DNA of 64,000 nt, taken from the NCBI GenBank assembly GCA_026075535.2, contig AP026548.1, positions 4,216,001-4,280,000 of the forward strand, read 5' to 3'. This document shows positions 47,781 through 59,133 of the stretch, one piece after another (position 1 is the first letter of the stretch; the number at the start of each line of letters is the position of its first letter). This DNA is from Tricholoma matsutake. Lineage: Eukaryota > Basidiomycota > Agaricomycetes > Agaricales > Tricholomataceae. A program made the translations under genes and the position numbers. The notes beneath the pieces were generated by a model that saw only the letters and a list, made by a program, of their open reading frames with translations, was not told the origin of the DNA and made no database searches.

Positions 47781-50420
47781 TGATCTTGCTTGCTAATATC
47801 TAGAAGTTTACCTCCTAATCTCAGTCTTCAAGGTGCATGTAAAAAGCACTGTTTCATTTGCACTTGGAGTGAAACCACTCTGTGTTTTCCAAGTTTGGAG
47901 TCAGCGGCATACACAATGGATTCCAGGTTTGATTTCGACAATGCCCATAAAGCCCAATTTTTGATGGATGGACATGAGTGCTCAATTGTCATTAGGAGTC
48001 CATTTGAATGACCTCATCGCTGATCCTGGAATTACAGAAGCCCAAGATCAGTTGGGAGGATTGCTTAAGGTGAGCTTCAAACACACATCTCTGTCATATC
48101 TAGTAAGAGTTTGTATGATTTGCAGAGACAACCTCATTGGGAGGAGATGTTTACAATCAAGCCTCACCCTGATTTACTGACATGGTGCTTGTTCAAAAAA
48201 AATGGGATGGAGGGAGAATTTCAGGAGGCTGTTTTCACTGTGCAAGGGGTGTTGATGGAGTTTCAGTTGCCACCCTTGGAAAAAATTCCCAAGTACGTTG
48301 ATAGGTCCACCTTGTCGTTCAAGCTCAGAAAACAGATCTATGATCATTGTTGAAGCTCTACAAACCCCTCCAAAGCTCTATGAACCTCTACAAAGTCACG
48401 AAAATGCTTCGAAATTCTTTGCCACACCTTGAAATTCTTCATATGCCTTTGGCCACCATAATACAATTCCACCAACCTTCGGACAGCTCAGGATATACAC
48501 TTGGAACATTGTTGATGGGTTCCAAACCAGTATCGAGCAATATCGCAGCGATATCGGCCATCGAACAAGTCCGATATTTCCTCGACCGACTTTGAAAATC
48601 ATTGAACATTGAAAATTGACATCGGACACTATATCGCTATCCAAATAATCATCGCACACATGCTAGATGTATCCCTACCATTGTCGAACAATATTGCACC
48701 GATATTGGGCCATGAACGAAGTCCGAAGAATCTTCGAAAATCTTTGAAAAACATCGTTGGACACAGTATTTCCTGTTTGAACAATCTTTGGACACATGCT
48801 GGACACATGGGACACTATATCGAGTATATCAAACACATTTCAACTGCATGTGCACGCATACAATCCGCTCGAAGCAGTTTCTGATCTTTTATTCAATTTA
48901 TAACAAGGACAGTCCAGTTTTAGCTATTCTTTCCCATTATTAATTCATCATGTGTTATATTCACCCCTTCTAGGCTCGCTTTATTGTTCTGATATACTTA
49001 TATTGTCTTTTGCCTTGAGTTTTCCACATGTTTGCCTCATGTTCTCTAGCCTTTCTAGGTACTTTCTTTATTCTATATAAAAAGATGTACTAGATACATA
49101 GAAAAACAAGAAAGTCGTCGTCTTCCTCCCAGATCACAGTGATTTGAGAGTACAGTTTAGTCTTATTCAGTCTGAAGTTTGGTGTTTTATGCTAAACTTC
49201 CTCAAAATTCCTCGAAAATTCCTCGCATTATGCTATTTTCACTCTCGCTTCCCTTGATTAGCCTTTGTTTCACTTCTACTACTCGTCTAGTCCCCCGATC
49301 TTGCATCCAAACATATCTGCACACTCAAAATTCCTCAAAACTTCTTTGAAAAATATTGCGACATCTTGAAAATCATCGCAACACCTCAAAAATCATTGCA
49401 ACATCTCAAAAATCATTGCAAGCCCTCGAAACACATTCTTTTAGCCTCAAACCGCTTTGACAAGCAGTTGTTTTATGACTATTTGATGGTCGGTCTGACA
49501 GGTGACATCTAGAGGGCCTCGCATCCTTCCTCTGACTTGTGTTATACCATCCGAAGCCATTTTGTGGGTTTTGTTTGGGTTTCCGGGTTGAGCATCATCA
49601 ACGTGAGCTCGCATTGGTGGTGATTACACTTACTGTTCACAGTATGCAGCCAGCCAAATATTGCTACCTTCAACAATCAGTCACAGTAAGTGGCTTGAAC
49701 ACCCCTTTTTTTGACAATGGGAGGCAGTGGTTAGTGAGATATATGGTGTGTTTGACCATGCATTTACCCAAGGCATGTTGGGTCCCTGGGTTCTGACAGA
49801 ATCACATGGTCCATCACTTGAAGTGTCCAATTGCTATTTCACACCTGCAAAACTTGGGTTGCACTTGGAGAGCATTCCATTTCAAGAGAACATTGATCCT
49901 TCTGGTTTACTCACTAAGATGTTGGCTTCTTTGGGGGCTCAGTGCACACACACAGAGGATAACGAGGTGGAGTACTGTTGAGGATTCAGAGAACTGGATG
50001 GCAGATATAGGCATGCATATTTTTCATAAAATTCTATGTGAGATCTTATCGTTAACATCTCAAATGCAGGTTTGAGGTGTGCCATCCTCAATTGTTCAGA
50101 CAAGGAGACATTGTAGAGCTGCAATTGTCTTTTGTTGTTGTTCCACTTAAAGAGGACTCAACAAAAGGGAAGCAGTACAAGATGCTGGTAGTTTTACAGT
50201 CTATGGCCCTCCTGGACACGCAATTTAGCACAGTAAACATTTCATTGCCTTACTTATGAATGCAAACCTCACCACCTGTTGCAGGCTCTCAGAAAGCATG
50301 GCCACCTTGACGTCTGACCAAAGATAATTACATTGAAATGGCAGGCTGGGTATGGAACTACCAAGCAGGAGAAAAAGAGAAGGGAGAAGGACAAACCAAT
50401 GGACATAGAATGATGAGATT
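47780..50420 (+). pseudogene. Decayed multi-exon gene of unknown family, split by a solo LTR
   Basis: Exon pieces follow each other in order: FPSLESAAYTMDSRFDFDNA and ITEAQDQLGGLLK (to 48069), a 56-base intron (GTGAGC...TTTGCAG), RQPHWEEMFTIKPHPDLL through LMEFQLPPLEKIPK (to about 48292), an intron now holding the LTR, QPAKYCYLQQSVT, an intron, WLVSEIYGVFDHAFTQGMLG through HTEDNEVEYC (TGA at 49979), FRQGDIVELQLSFVVVPLKE (from about 50085) and ALRKHGHLDV. Frame breaks and stops show decay. The pieces look like a gene repeated in Agaricomycete genomes, but I cannot name its function. A related fragment is at 52072-52270. Confidence 0.5.
48299..49600 (+). mobile_element. Solo LTR of the TGAT/ATCA Ty3 family
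   Basis: 1302 bases, TGATAGGTCCACC to GGTTGAGCATCATCA, with an exact ACGT on both sides (48295-48298 and 49601-49604). No internal region, so it is an LTR-LTR recombination product. It lies in the intron after LPPLEKIPK, splitting the GTACGT donor. Confidence 0.9.
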
Positions 50421-52071
50421 GCGGGCCCTGTGTTTCGTTCATATGTGTCCAAAGGGTTCTCGGTTGCAGCTTTATGTCGTGTTGTTCATTCTAGGCATGT
50501 AGTCAAGCTAAACATCTTGTGGCATAGTAGATTGACAGTGCAATACAACATAGAAAATGGGGTGGATTAACATATGCGTAAGAATGCGGGAAGATTGAGT
50601 GTACAAGTCAACAATGACATGGCAGATCTGGTGGACGCATGAGATGTTGTGGTGGGCTCAGTGCGCAGAATGGGGTTCTGTGGGGTGAGCCAGGCACAGC
50701 AAGGAGTTCTGTGGGGTCTTATAGTTTGTCGTTGGGAGGAGTGGGGCCAGTGGAGTTCATCTGGAGAGCAGTAAACATGTTCTGATGAACACACCTGCGC
50801 ATAGTTGCCAGTGGAGCAATGGGTCAAGATTCATTATCGTCTACAAGGAGGCACCTTTCCTTAACCTCATCCAGCCATGTCTATGGGTTCCAAGTAGTGA
50901 TGTGCAGGGCCCAGCTTGGCTCTTACAGGAGCTGCTCAGATGAGGTTGGAGTGAGGGGCAGCAGAAATGAGGAGCACAGTGACAATTTGCGAGTGATGCA
51001 AAGTCAAGCCCATGAGAAACATCATGCATTAACCCCTGCAATCCCTGCAGACGTGTTGTCTGCTGGGTCATCCATGGATCTGAGTGTGTAACTCAGTTAG
51101 CACCTGCAATTCCATTGTCTTGTAGCGATGTAGAAACACTGCATTATTTTGAGTGGGCAGCCCTATAGGGATTACTATGTGTGTACCTTGCAGGTATCCT
51201 GCTCCATATAGAGAAATAGAACAATCTGCATGGAAAAATTAATGTAAGTTAGTATCAGAGATAAGGAGAGTAAAAAACTGACTTACATTGCATTCTTGAG
51301 AGGCCAGGAGTTGAGGAGGAATGAGAAGTTGAAGATATGGACAAGTCATGTTGACATGCATCATTGATCGATGTCTGGCAACTCCCAGTTCTGCGGTCAA
51401 ACAACAATGTTGACATTAGAATTGTAGGCAAGTATACTCAAGTCCATAACTTCTCGTAGTTGTGACTTTTCAAAATATTTCTATTGTTATATTGACATTC
51501 ATTACAAGTTTCTCAATTCCCCTCTTCAAGCCCCAGCCCAAGCCTGAGCCAAGCCAAGCCAAGCCAAGCCTGAGCCTGGTACCAAGGCATGGCTCATAAT
51601 ATATCAAAGCACCGAGCCTTGCACATCACTAGTTCCAAGCATTCAAAGGCCATTTTAGTTCCATCACAATGTTCATTATCTTCCCTTTCCTTCAGGTGGT
51701 GCTCAACACCCTTGCACCCCAACATCTCCTGCATGTGTCATCCTTTCTCTGCTCACTCTTGATCATGTTTCACATTAATCCCACTTTCCACAGGTCAACA
51801 GCCACTTCACCTGCATTGGTGGACTTGGCCTTTGTTTTGGGTGGTGGGGCACCCACCGGCTCGCCTTTGAAAGGAGATATTACTGTGTTTGAGATGATTG
51901 GTATTAGAAAGTGCTGCTGGAAGCAATGCCAGCATAATGTAATTTATATCAATCTTGAAAAAATTGTCAACCTGCTTGTAGTGACTCCTATTCGACAGGA
52001 GGTATTGCCACATATGGAACCAAGCCCTTGTTAATAACCCCCAGTTCTCGGTACTCAGAAGTCTGAAAATA
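50421..52071. other. Region of scattered short ORFs
   Basis: No gene structure could be supported. A short AAGCC/GAGCC-rich run lies near 51530-51580. Confidence 0.35.
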
Positions 52072-52270
52072 ATGTTGGCGCATGCTCTTTTACTTGCAGA
52101 TGCAGTCTACCAACTTGATTTCGAGCAAGGACCAGTCTCTCAGACAAGGACCTCCTTCTTCATGCAGCATGGTACATTGACACCTCAACTCTTTGAGATT
52201 GTTGGTGAAGTCTATGAGGTTATTTCAGTGAGCGCTGAGGTATGGCACCAGGCTTGTGGTTATTTTTATT
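52072..52270 (+). pseudogene. Fragment of an unknown repeated gene
   Basis: A short open stretch (ADAVYQLDFEQGPVSQTRTS ... GTLTPQLFEIVGEVYEV) that reads as coding but has no partner exons I can join with confidence. Confidence 0.3.
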
Positions 52271-52734
52271 GTGGCTAACAAGATGTGCAGTTCTCTTTTG
52301 TGGTTTTGTGCATGCCTTTGTTTCACGACCTTCGCCACAGTACAACATTTGAAAACCAGGTTGCTACTTTGAAAGAGATTTGGACATGTGACGAAGCAGC
52401 ATAGAACAGGGCAGGGGTACCACCAACACTCCTGAGTAGGAGATACTCTGCTCATCTCTTGGTGTTTTTCTATCATTGATGATCTTTGGACTTGGTCTGT
52501 GGGCTCATTTGTCAAATACTCGGCTGTATTGTTTGTTGCTGAGGTCTTTGACAATATGTTGTCAAGAAGGGTATGTTCCATTGTTTCTTGTCAGGACTGG
52601 GCTTATTATTCCATAGTGGTATTCCATTCATGCCTCATGCTTGGATCTGCTTCCACAGGACTCGTGACAGCTGGTCTTCTGTTTTGGTTGTCATCTGTCA
52701 TGCGCCTGAGGTCAGTAGTGTGAGGAACGGGTTT

Positions 52735-53290
52735 TTTGATGGTGTGTACATCTCTTGGGCCATAGGTAAGTTTTTTTCTTTCATTTCATTTCTTTGCTAC
52801 CAACAAAAATTTTACATATTAACTATTGACGACAACAACAACTACCCAGCCCAGCAAAGAACAGGGAAGGGTACCGGGAGACCCATGGAGGGGACACCCA
52901 TCAGGTAAGCACTAGCCAACCCCCCCTCTCAGTGCCATGTCACTGATACACGATGCCTACAACGTGAATCATTGACCCAGCACCCCCTTCCAGCCCTATG
53001 AGAAACTGCTCACAGGGTGGATTGTGGATGCAGCTTGGCTAGAACACCATGCACACAGAGACAATGAGGATGAGACCACAGCCCAGCATCTGCCTCTCAC
53101 CACTGCGAGCCCTTGCAATTGCTGGAAACAATGACATCTGTGAATGGAGATGATGACAGGTTTGTTGTTGCTATGGATGATGAGGAGGGGTGGTTGGGTA
53201 CGACATGGGGGGAGGACAAGGACAACAAAGGGGTGTCCCAATGACAGGACTGCTTTCCATGCCTAGTTATTTTTCTTTTGTAGTTATTTT
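52735..53290 (+). mobile_element. H4: fragment with H1-type internal modules
   Basis: A GGTAAGTTTTTTT donor-like start (52766) is followed at 52853-52955 by a block matching H1 14036-14125 (GGGAGACCCA...GTAAGCAC...CCAACC...TGCCATGTC). The palindrome block CCCTATGAGAAACTGCTCA then CAGGGTGGATTG follows at about 52993-53035, in the same order as in H1. No terminal repeats found. Confidence 0.55.
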
Positions 53291-53722
53291 TGTAAGTAGT
53301 ATGAAAGAATATATATACTTGTAAACCCCATTGCTCAATTGTGAAAAGCTTGAAAATATGCTAACAGTGAGGTAGTACCTTGCTAGAAGAGCCAGTTATG
53401 TGCTGTTTTGTCATCGGACACTTTATTTATATGTATTTGACTTAGTCATGGCTCGAATGGCTCGAATGCTCGATTCGAGCCAAATATTCATCAACATAGC
53501 AATCAATCAACATGTTGCTCTTTATTCAAGTTTTATTTTACAAAATTATCTTTCCTTCACACTTTCCTCTGCTGTGAGGCTGGTTTGTAATTGCTCACCA
53601 AGAGTAGACCTGGTGTTGCTCTTGCCTTCTCGGGCCTGACGTTCGTTTGCAACAACCTGGGTGTGTGTGAAATCTCCATGCTGCCTCAGACTTATCAACT
53701 TTCAACGTGAATTATCATTCCT

Positions 53723-53965
53723 ATGCCCATGCCATGCTTGCCAAATGCCCCACTTTTCAAGGGCAAGCACATCAACGCCTTTTTGGACTCACTTGAAATG
53801 CTAGCAGGACACGCCCTTGTCGACCTTAATGATCTTCCATCTTACGTCCTACAATATTGCCATCAACGTGTCCGTGACATCATTGAATTTGCCCCTCATT
53901 GGAATCAAAAAGACTGGAAAGCAGCCTGCACCTACCTCGCCAAGCTCTGCAGTTCAAAATCCTGA
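53723..53965 (+). pseudogene. Gag fragment of another Ty3 lineage
   Basis: An 80-residue ORF, APLFKGKHINAFLDSLEMLA, then VLQYCHQRVRDIIEF and DWKAACTYLAKLC. The FxGxxInxFLdsle ... vlqYc ... Wkaa pattern is that of N-terminal gag in fungal Ty3 elements. No protease or RT follows, so it is a fragment. Confidence 0.55.
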
Positions 53966-54958
53966 ACAAAAATACATGACCATAATAAATTTGGTGTGTA
54001 GCATTCACAACTCCTATATTCCACGCTTGTCATCATCTGGTTAACTCTCATCTGGATTGTTGTGAAAAAAAATTAATGGTCAATCGCTCAAATTGACACC
54101 CAAGATCCATTTTTAGAAAATCACAAGTGTTTTGGAGTCCAGAGATGGTAGCTCCCCTCTTTGCCTCGAGTGGTTTATAAATTCTTATATGTGTTGTTTC
54201 TCCTCAAACAATTTTCAAGATGCCCAACACAGCAGTGACTCGCACCCGGCAAGTCTGCACATGTGTCTCAACGGTTAGATCTAACGGAGTCGTACCTATT
54301 CAGCAAAGCAATTACTATCAAAGCCCCTGTCATAAAACTCACCAGTAAAGAAAAGTGAGTTTTCACTCATGGAGAATGATAGACACTAACTGCAACTCTT
54401 CCTATGCTGCCTCTCAAGAGCTGAGCTCAATTTAGCAGCATGAGTTGGGGATCTAGTTGTTTGTGAAGTAAACTTATTGCTTCTGATAAGTTTTGTAGCT
54501 GGGCAGATTGAGTCTCCTCCATTGTGCATATTGCAGATTTGTTAAGGCGCACAAAGACTAATGTGAGCTGACAGGCCAATGGTATCCAAAAAAAGAAAAG
54601 CTCACATCGTCAAATCAAGTTCACCAGAGATGTGGGTGCATCATTTTCAAATGGGTTCCTGGGTGTTTTAATGTGTGTGCATCTAGCGAGTTCCTGGAAG
54701 TACCTCCCACAAAGAAAGCATGATCAGAGATCAAGCCCTCTCCTGTCTTGGTTGAGTTCAAAGCACTGCTGGCTGTATCTGTGCTGTACATGTTCAATGT
54801 TTTGTGTAAGGTTTGTTACTTATGATGGGTGACAGCACTGCATTGGATGAAGGACTTCAAGAGATAGGCAATCAGGGAGGTGCACTAGAATTTGGGGATA
54901 CGATGTACATTCTCCATTTGCTTACATAGATTTTACTAACCAACATCATCAGCAGGAA
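53966..54958. other. No supported feature
   Basis: Only short ORFs and no recognisable motif. Confidence 0.35.
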
Positions 54959-55976
54959 ATGAAACAATCGACCCAAGAACTCAGTGTATCAGGCAATTAC
55001 AATGGAGAGCTAACAAAACACAGATGGGCAGTTATGAAGTCCAAGAAGTTATTAGAAGCCAAGGCAGAGGTCTCTACCAAAGACAGGTGTGAAAAACGAA
55101 ACATGTGGATGAACATGGACTTACTGACGTGTTTAGCATTCCAGAAAAAAAAAAGGGAATGGAACATCGTCCACACTTTCAGCCAGAATGAGGTTAGTCT
55201 GCCATGCTTGCACCTAAATGATTGTTATTAACCCTCTTTCAGCAGATCAGATGAATGCCCCCCAGCAGCTGTTTCAGATGATGAGCTCCCTTCTGTGGAA
55301 GAGTAAGGGACACCTTATTAATAGTGCATTGAACATGGTAACAACTGGACTAGACTAGTGGCATTTTACAAGCAAAAAAAACAGTTGGAGGCAGTGAAGA
55401 CAGAAACCGCTCACAAGTTACATGTATTTCTTTTTTTGTGCAACCATCAGACTGATCTCTTTGTCTGTACAGTATTCATGGACTGGGTTCCTCACCCAAC
55501 ACAGATGCTATGATTGTGGCTGAGAAGAGTTTAGAGGAGCCAATTGAGGGTTCAGACACCATGTGGGACGAAATGGATGACACGTGAGCAGTTGCATAAT
55601 TTTTTGATGTGCTTTATTTAACATATCATTGACAGTCAGCCTTCTTTGACACAAGGGGGAGTTGCTGACAATGCTGTTCCCAATGGAGAAGAGCAGGACA
55701 CCCTCTCAGAAGGTGATCAGGAAGAAGACAATATGGTAGACTACAGGGCCACGACTCAGGATGATGGCTACATGGTCATGATAGAGGGCCTTCAGGATAT
55801 TGCATTGAGGCCATTGTATGAAGGACTGCCTCATCTTTTGTATGTAACTTTTTCATGGATGGACTCACAATTGATAAATACCATACTATCCAGTCACTTG
55901 TGTGAGGTCAAACCTTATGAAACGAATGGCCCAAGGGAGACATCATGCACCGATTTTGCTAGAATTTGCAAGGTCT
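54959..55976 (+). other. Possible exons of an unknown acidic protein
   Basis: Open pieces at 54959-55231, about 55470-55582 and 55636-55841 are separated by plausible introns, the clearest being GTGAGC...CATTGACAG at 55583-55635. The product is acidic (GEEQDTLSEGDQEEDNMVDY). It runs into the H5 boundary. Could be a broken gene or a captured fragment. Confidence 0.3.
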
Positions 55977-56207
55977 TCGTCCTCCCCCACATATTCCTGG
56001 AGGAATCCTGGAGGATTATTGGGAACCAATGTTCCAGCCATTTGTCACTCAAGTATATATTCCTGACTCTTCCCATTCCAGGGGGATTCCTGGTTGATTC
56101 CTGGTAAATTACACTCTTCCAGGAGGAATTCCTGGAATTCCCCAGGACTCTACCAGGACTCTACCAGGAATCCACCAGGAGTCCTTACTATTAAAAAGGA
56201 AACCTTT

Positions 56208-56278
56208 GAGGATTGAACCCGGGACCTCAGGGTTGAATTAAACAGGTGCAATATACCATTAGACCATAGTGCCATTCT
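56208..56278 (-). other. tRNA-like unit, outward facing (H5 left)
   Basis: On the minus strand: TATGGTCTAATGGTAT (A-box region, Glu/Asp-tRNA-like) and GGTCCCGGGTTCAATCC (B box). Same place and direction as in H1 but a different tRNA-like family. A near-copy is at 62223-62298. Confidence 0.6.
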
Positions 56279-56525
56279 AATATACAACATAAGTTGATCT
56301 AAGTACCACATCAAGTGGCTGTGTATGACAAAGCATACAGCCGCGTCATCAACGTTGCCAGCTCATCATTCAACCACCACCACCATCGACAACGCCCCCT
56401 CCACCTCCCTCCCTCCTTTCTCTCACCACCACCATCACCATGCCGTTACCAACCACTGCCCCTCTAGCCAACAACGAACACGCCACAATGCACAGGAAAT
56501 GGGCCCAAACAACTGGATGGAACAC

Positions 56526-57854
56526 TGATAGGTCCACCTTGTCATTCAAGCTCAGAAAACACATCTACGATCATTGTTGAAGCTCTACAAACCCATATGA
56601 ACCCCTCCGAAGCTCTATGAACCCCTCCGAAGCCCTATGAACCTCTATGAACCTCTACAAAGTCACGAAAATGCTTCAAAACTCTTTGCAACACCTCGAA
56701 ATTCTTTGTATGCCTTCAGCTGCCATAATACAATTCCCCCGACCTTCGTACAGCTCAGGATATACACTTGGAACATCATCGATGGGTTCCGAACCAGTTT
56801 CGAGCAATATTGCAACAATATCGGCATTTGAACAAGTCCGATATTTCCTCGACCGACTTCGAAAATCATCGAACATCAAAAATCGACATTGGAAACTATA
56901 TTGCTATCCAAATAATCATCGCACACATGCGAGATGTATCCTCTACCATTGTTGAACAATATTGCACCGATATCGGGCCACAAACGAAGTCCGAAGAATC
57001 TTCGAAAAACTTCGAAAAACTTCGTCAGACACAGTATTTCCTATTCAAATGATCTTTGGATGCATGCTGGACACATGGGACACTATATCGAGTATATCGA
57101 ACACATTTTGACCGCATGTGCACACATACAATCCGCTCGAAGCAGTTTCCAATCTTTTATTCAATTTATAACAAGGACAGTCTGGTTTTAGCTATTCTTT
57201 CTTATTATTTCTTCATCATGTGTTATATTCACCCCTTCTAGGCTCGCTTTATTGTTCTGATATACTTATATTGTCTTTGGCCTCAAGTTTTCCACATGTT
57301 TGCCTCATGTTCTCTAGCCTTTTTAGGTAGTTTCTTTATTTTATATAAAAAGATGTACTAGATACAAAGAAAAACAAGAAAGTCCTCATCTTCCTCCCAG
57401 ATCACAGTGATTTGAGAGTACAGTTTAGTCTTATTCAGTCCGAAGTTTGGTGTTTTATGCTAAACTTCCTCAAAATTCCTCAAAATTCCTCGCATTATGC
57501 TATTTTCACTCTCGCTTCCCTCGATTAGCCTTTTCTTCACTTCTACTACTCATCTAGTCCCCCGATCTTGTGTCCGAACATATCTGTGCACTCGAAATTC
57601 CTCAAAACTTCTTCGAAAAATATCGCGACATCTCGAAAAGCGAAAAGCATTGCGACATCTCGAAAATCATTGCAAGTCCTCAAAACACATTCTTTTAGCT
57701 TTGAACTGCTTTGACATGCAGTTATTTTATGACTATTTGACAGTCGATCTGACAGGTGACGTCTAGAGGGCCTCGCATCCTTCCTCTGACTTGTGTTATA
57801 CCATCCAAAGCCATTTTGTGGGTTTTGTTTGGGTTTCTGGGTTGAGCATCATCA
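56526..57854 (+). mobile_element. Second solo LTR of the TGAT/ATCA family, in H5
   Basis: 1329 bases, closely similar to 48299-49600 through its length, with the same termini. Flanks ACAC and ACGT. It split one of the GGGCCCAAAC units: the left unit ends at GGATGGAACAC, the right resumes GTGGGCCCAAAC. Confidence 0.88.
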
Positions 57855-58215
57855 ACGTGGGCCCAAACAATGCAGATCACGTCGTTTGGGCCCTACATAA
57901 GTTTTTCATTTGCTTTTTGTTTTTATAAAATAACTAACTTGTTTTTTTAGTTTTCTAGGTTATGATCTACTGGTAATGATGCCACCACCTGCAAATGAGC
58001 TGACTGGATGGGCCCTACATAATTTTTTTTCGTTTGCTTTTTGTTTTTATAAACTAACTAACCTGTTTCTTTAGTTTTCTAGGTTATAATCGACTGGTAA
58101 TGACACCACCACCCACAAATGAGCCGACTGGATGGGCCCTACATAATTTTTTTTTTGTTTGCTTTTTGTTTTTATAAACTAACTAACTCGTTTCTTTTGT
58201 TGTATAGGTTCTACT
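57855..58215 (+). repeat. Hairpin/intron-like tandem units (H5)
   Basis: Three units of about 120-150 bases, each with GGGCCCTACATAA, a T-rich block, ATAAACTAACTAAC and TTTTAG or TATAG, then CTACTGGTAAYGATGCC. Donors are mostly lost here (ATAAGT, ATAATT), while branch-like and acceptor-like parts persist. Confidence 0.75.
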
Positions 58216-58394
58216 CTACTGGTAACGATGGCCAGACACAAGACAACCCAACACACCCACCCCATGCCTGCGAGCCTCTGCTTGTAGGGTGAATCATGAG
58301 TGTGTGCAGTCAACGACAATGATGACACCACCACCTACCAGCACCAGAACCCCGAGAATGCAAAGCACGGCTGCCAACCACGACGGACAATGAC

Positions 58395-58470
58395 AACAGG
58401 GCCAACGATACACCACCTGCCTCCAGCCCCATGAGCCACTGCTCATGGGGTGGATTGCAGGTGGAATGGC
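58395..58470. repeat. Palindrome block (H5)
   Basis: CACCTGCCTCCAGCCCCATG then AGCCACTGCTCATGGGGTGG, near-identical to the H1 copies at 14205-14365. A weaker copy is at about 58260-58300. Confidence 0.75.
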
Positions 58471-58648
58471 GATGACAGCCACCACCACACAGCGGGAGAT
58501 GGCCAGGACAGCAATGACGACCAGGAAGGGCACGGCGACCAGGAGCAGCATGGAAATGATGCCCAGGACAGCAATGAGCAGGACAGCAACAATGAAGGCC
58601 TGGCACCCAGGATGATGGGGACAGGACGACAGGCATGACTCACCAGGC

Positions 58649-58912
58649 TGCCCCCGCATTTTGTGTGGGGCGGTTTTTTTCATTTTTTATTTATGGTAAT
58701 ACCTTCCCCCTCACCCACATTTTATGTGGGTGAGGGGTTTTTCTTTCTTTTTCTTTATAATTGTAGTGCTCCCCTCGCATTGAACATGAAGGGAGATTAG
58801 TTTTATATGTATATATTTGTAGGACTCCCCCTCGCACCTTGTGTGGGGGAGGTTTTTTTTAATGTAATTAATGGTGTATCCCTCATGTCCAATGCAAGGG
58901 ATGTAGTTAATA
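58649..58912 (+). repeat. Array of five GC-rich hairpins, most followed by T-runs (H5)
   Basis: Same order as H1. The second hairpin has a perfect 14-bp stem, CCCCTCACCCACAT/ATGTGGGTGAGGGG, then five T (58710-58743), while H1 has CCCTCCCCCA/TGGGGGAGGG there: both arms changed together. The first (CCCCGCA/TGTGGGG) and fourth (CTCCCCC/GGGGGAG) end in seven and eight T. The third and fifth are weaker. Confidence 0.75.
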
Positions 58913-59002
58913 AATTTTATTTGATCTTAATTGTGAGCTTTGAGAGAGAAATACCAAGTTTGAGTTTGAGGGTATAAATACACTTTTATATTGGCAGCTA
59001 AT

Positions 59003-59092
59003 AATTCTCCTGTGGCTCAACTGGTTAAGCACTTGTTTGGTTTGTCATGTGATTCTTGATCATGAGTTCTAGAGTTCAATCCCTGCTCTGAA
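59003..59092 (+). other. tRNA-like unit, outward facing (H5 right)
   Basis: TGTGGCTCAACTGGTTAAGCA and GAGTTCAATCCC, almost the same as H1 14742-14822, at the same position relative to the hairpin array. Confidence 0.6.
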
Positions 59093-59133
59093 CAAGTTTA
59101 TTTTGTAGGTACTTTGTGAAATTCATGAAGTTT

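Noticed and set aside
58294..58683. 129-codon minus-strand hydrophobic ORF
   Set aside because: It spans the H5 palindromes and hairpins; composition artefact, not kept in H1.
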